Part shown: piece after piece, positions 44,621 to 44,894 of the stretch
Position numbering within the stretch: position 1 is the stretch's first letter
Layout: every line of letters starts with the position of its first letter
DNA from: Glutinoglossum americanum
Taxonomy: Eukaryota; Ascomycota; Geoglossomycetes; Geoglossales; Geoglossaceae
Length of the DNA stretch: 44,894 nucleotides
Assembly: GCA_020080175.1 (NCBI GenBank)
Contig: JAGHQL010000202.1
Location: 1 to 44,894, forward strand
Direction of reading: 5' to 3'
The notes under the pieces: generated by a model
Database searches by the model: none
What the model saw: only the letters and a program-made list of their open reading frames with translations
What the model was told of the DNA's origin: nothing
Translations under genes and position numbers: made by a program

Positions 44621-44894
44621 TCAGCATCCGCAGAGGTGGTTGGGTGGGGACGGAGGCTGCTTCTCGGCGCCGGCGTCCAGCAGCATCCGGACGACCTCTT
44701 TAGCGCCAGAACCATCAGAAGCAGCAGCAGCAGCCTGCAGCGCGTTGCCATAGTACCCGCCCTGAGCATTGACCTCGGCGCCGGCGTCCAGCAGCATCCG
44801 GACAACCTCTTTAGCAGCGCCGAAACCATAAGGAACAGCAGCAGCAGCCTGCAGCGCGTTGCCATAGTACCCGCCCTGAGCATTGACCTCGGCG
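44621..44894 (-). CDS. Ankyrin-repeat protein, 3' end (partial, runs off the window)
   Basis: The minus strand from 44893 to TGA at 44621-44623 encodes 90 residues: two ankyrin repeats and a 15-residue tail (AEKQPPSPPNHLCGC). Each repeat begins AEVNAQGGYYGNALQAAAA and ends KEVVRMLLDAG; they are 38 and 37 residues long. Their first 58 bases are identical at DNA level, and the closing 33 bases differ at one site. Only the loop between (VPYGFGAA versus ASDGSGA) varies. Repeats of this NAQGGxYGNALQAA type are common at the C-terminus of fungal NLR-like and other ankyrin proteins, where they act as recognition arrays. The N-terminal domains lie outside the window, so the class of protein cannot be told. 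Confidence 0.85.
   Translation of the reverse strand, partial: AEVNAQGGYYGNALQAAAAVPYGFGAAKEVVRMLLDAGAEVNAQGGYYGNALQAAAAASDGSGAKEVVRMLLDAGAEKQPPSPPNHLCGC

Noticed and set aside
1-44894. CRISPR arrays, bacterial operons or rRNA genes
   Set aside because: No regularly spaced identical repeats with unique spacers, no ribosomal RNA sequence, and all genes look eukaryotic with spliceosomal introns.

Overview
The window reads as nuclear DNA of a filamentous ascomycete (Pezizomycotina). Genes are spaced by 0.4 to 3.4 kb and carry short GT-AG introns of about 50-140 nt, often with a CTAAC/CTAAT-like branch site. The conserved genes are ones I know from this group: a DUF8004 protein, Jip5, a fungal FATP-type acyl-CoA synthetase and a MARVEL protein. 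There is no sign of operons or bacterial genes. The class cannot be fixed from sequence alone. An assembly gap of ten N lies at 14596-14605, and the stretch from about 14.2 to 24 kb has many long homopolymers, so small errors are likely there.

Layout. 1-2086 has no supported gene; its left edge carries a repeated G-rich motif. 2087-4357 is a three-exon gene for an intracellular trypsin-fold serine protease with two tandem copies of an unrecognised C-terminal domain. 4358-10210 is a gene graveyard: small unrecognised open frames, a decayed ankyrin-repeat gene (minus) and a decayed copy of a conserved uncharacterised fungal protein (minus). 12417-13358 (minus) is a secreted protein. 16473-19321 (minus) is the DUF8004 gene, flanked by long low-complexity intergenic DNA. 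22693-23277 (minus) is a four-helix MARVEL protein. 26411-28522 (minus) is a fatty-acid transporter/very-long-chain acyl-CoA synthetase. 29881-32781 (plus) is an F-box-like, cysteine-rich protein. 33347-34835 (plus) is JIP5. 35258-39735 (minus) is an 11-exon zinc-finger gene. 40306-42149 is a nearly whole pogo/Fot1-type DNA transposon with 49-bp terminal inverted repeats and a TA target duplication. The right edge is the 3' end of an ankyrin-repeat gene whose repeats are almost identical at DNA level.

The most unusual item is the zinc-finger gene. It encodes eight fingers, three ending in His and five in Cys. Every finger is cut by a phase-0 intron exactly four codons before the third metal ligand, so each exon starts with the second half of one finger and ends with the first half of the next. 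Neighbouring exons also share a W...G-R-x-K/R-R motif between fingers, which points to growth by whole-exon duplication.

The genes do not form an obvious pathway. The transposon sits about 570 bp upstream of the zinc-finger start codon, and both flanks hold ankyrin repeats or decayed lineage-specific genes. The window therefore looks like a conserved housekeeping core between two fast-evolving accessory stretches.
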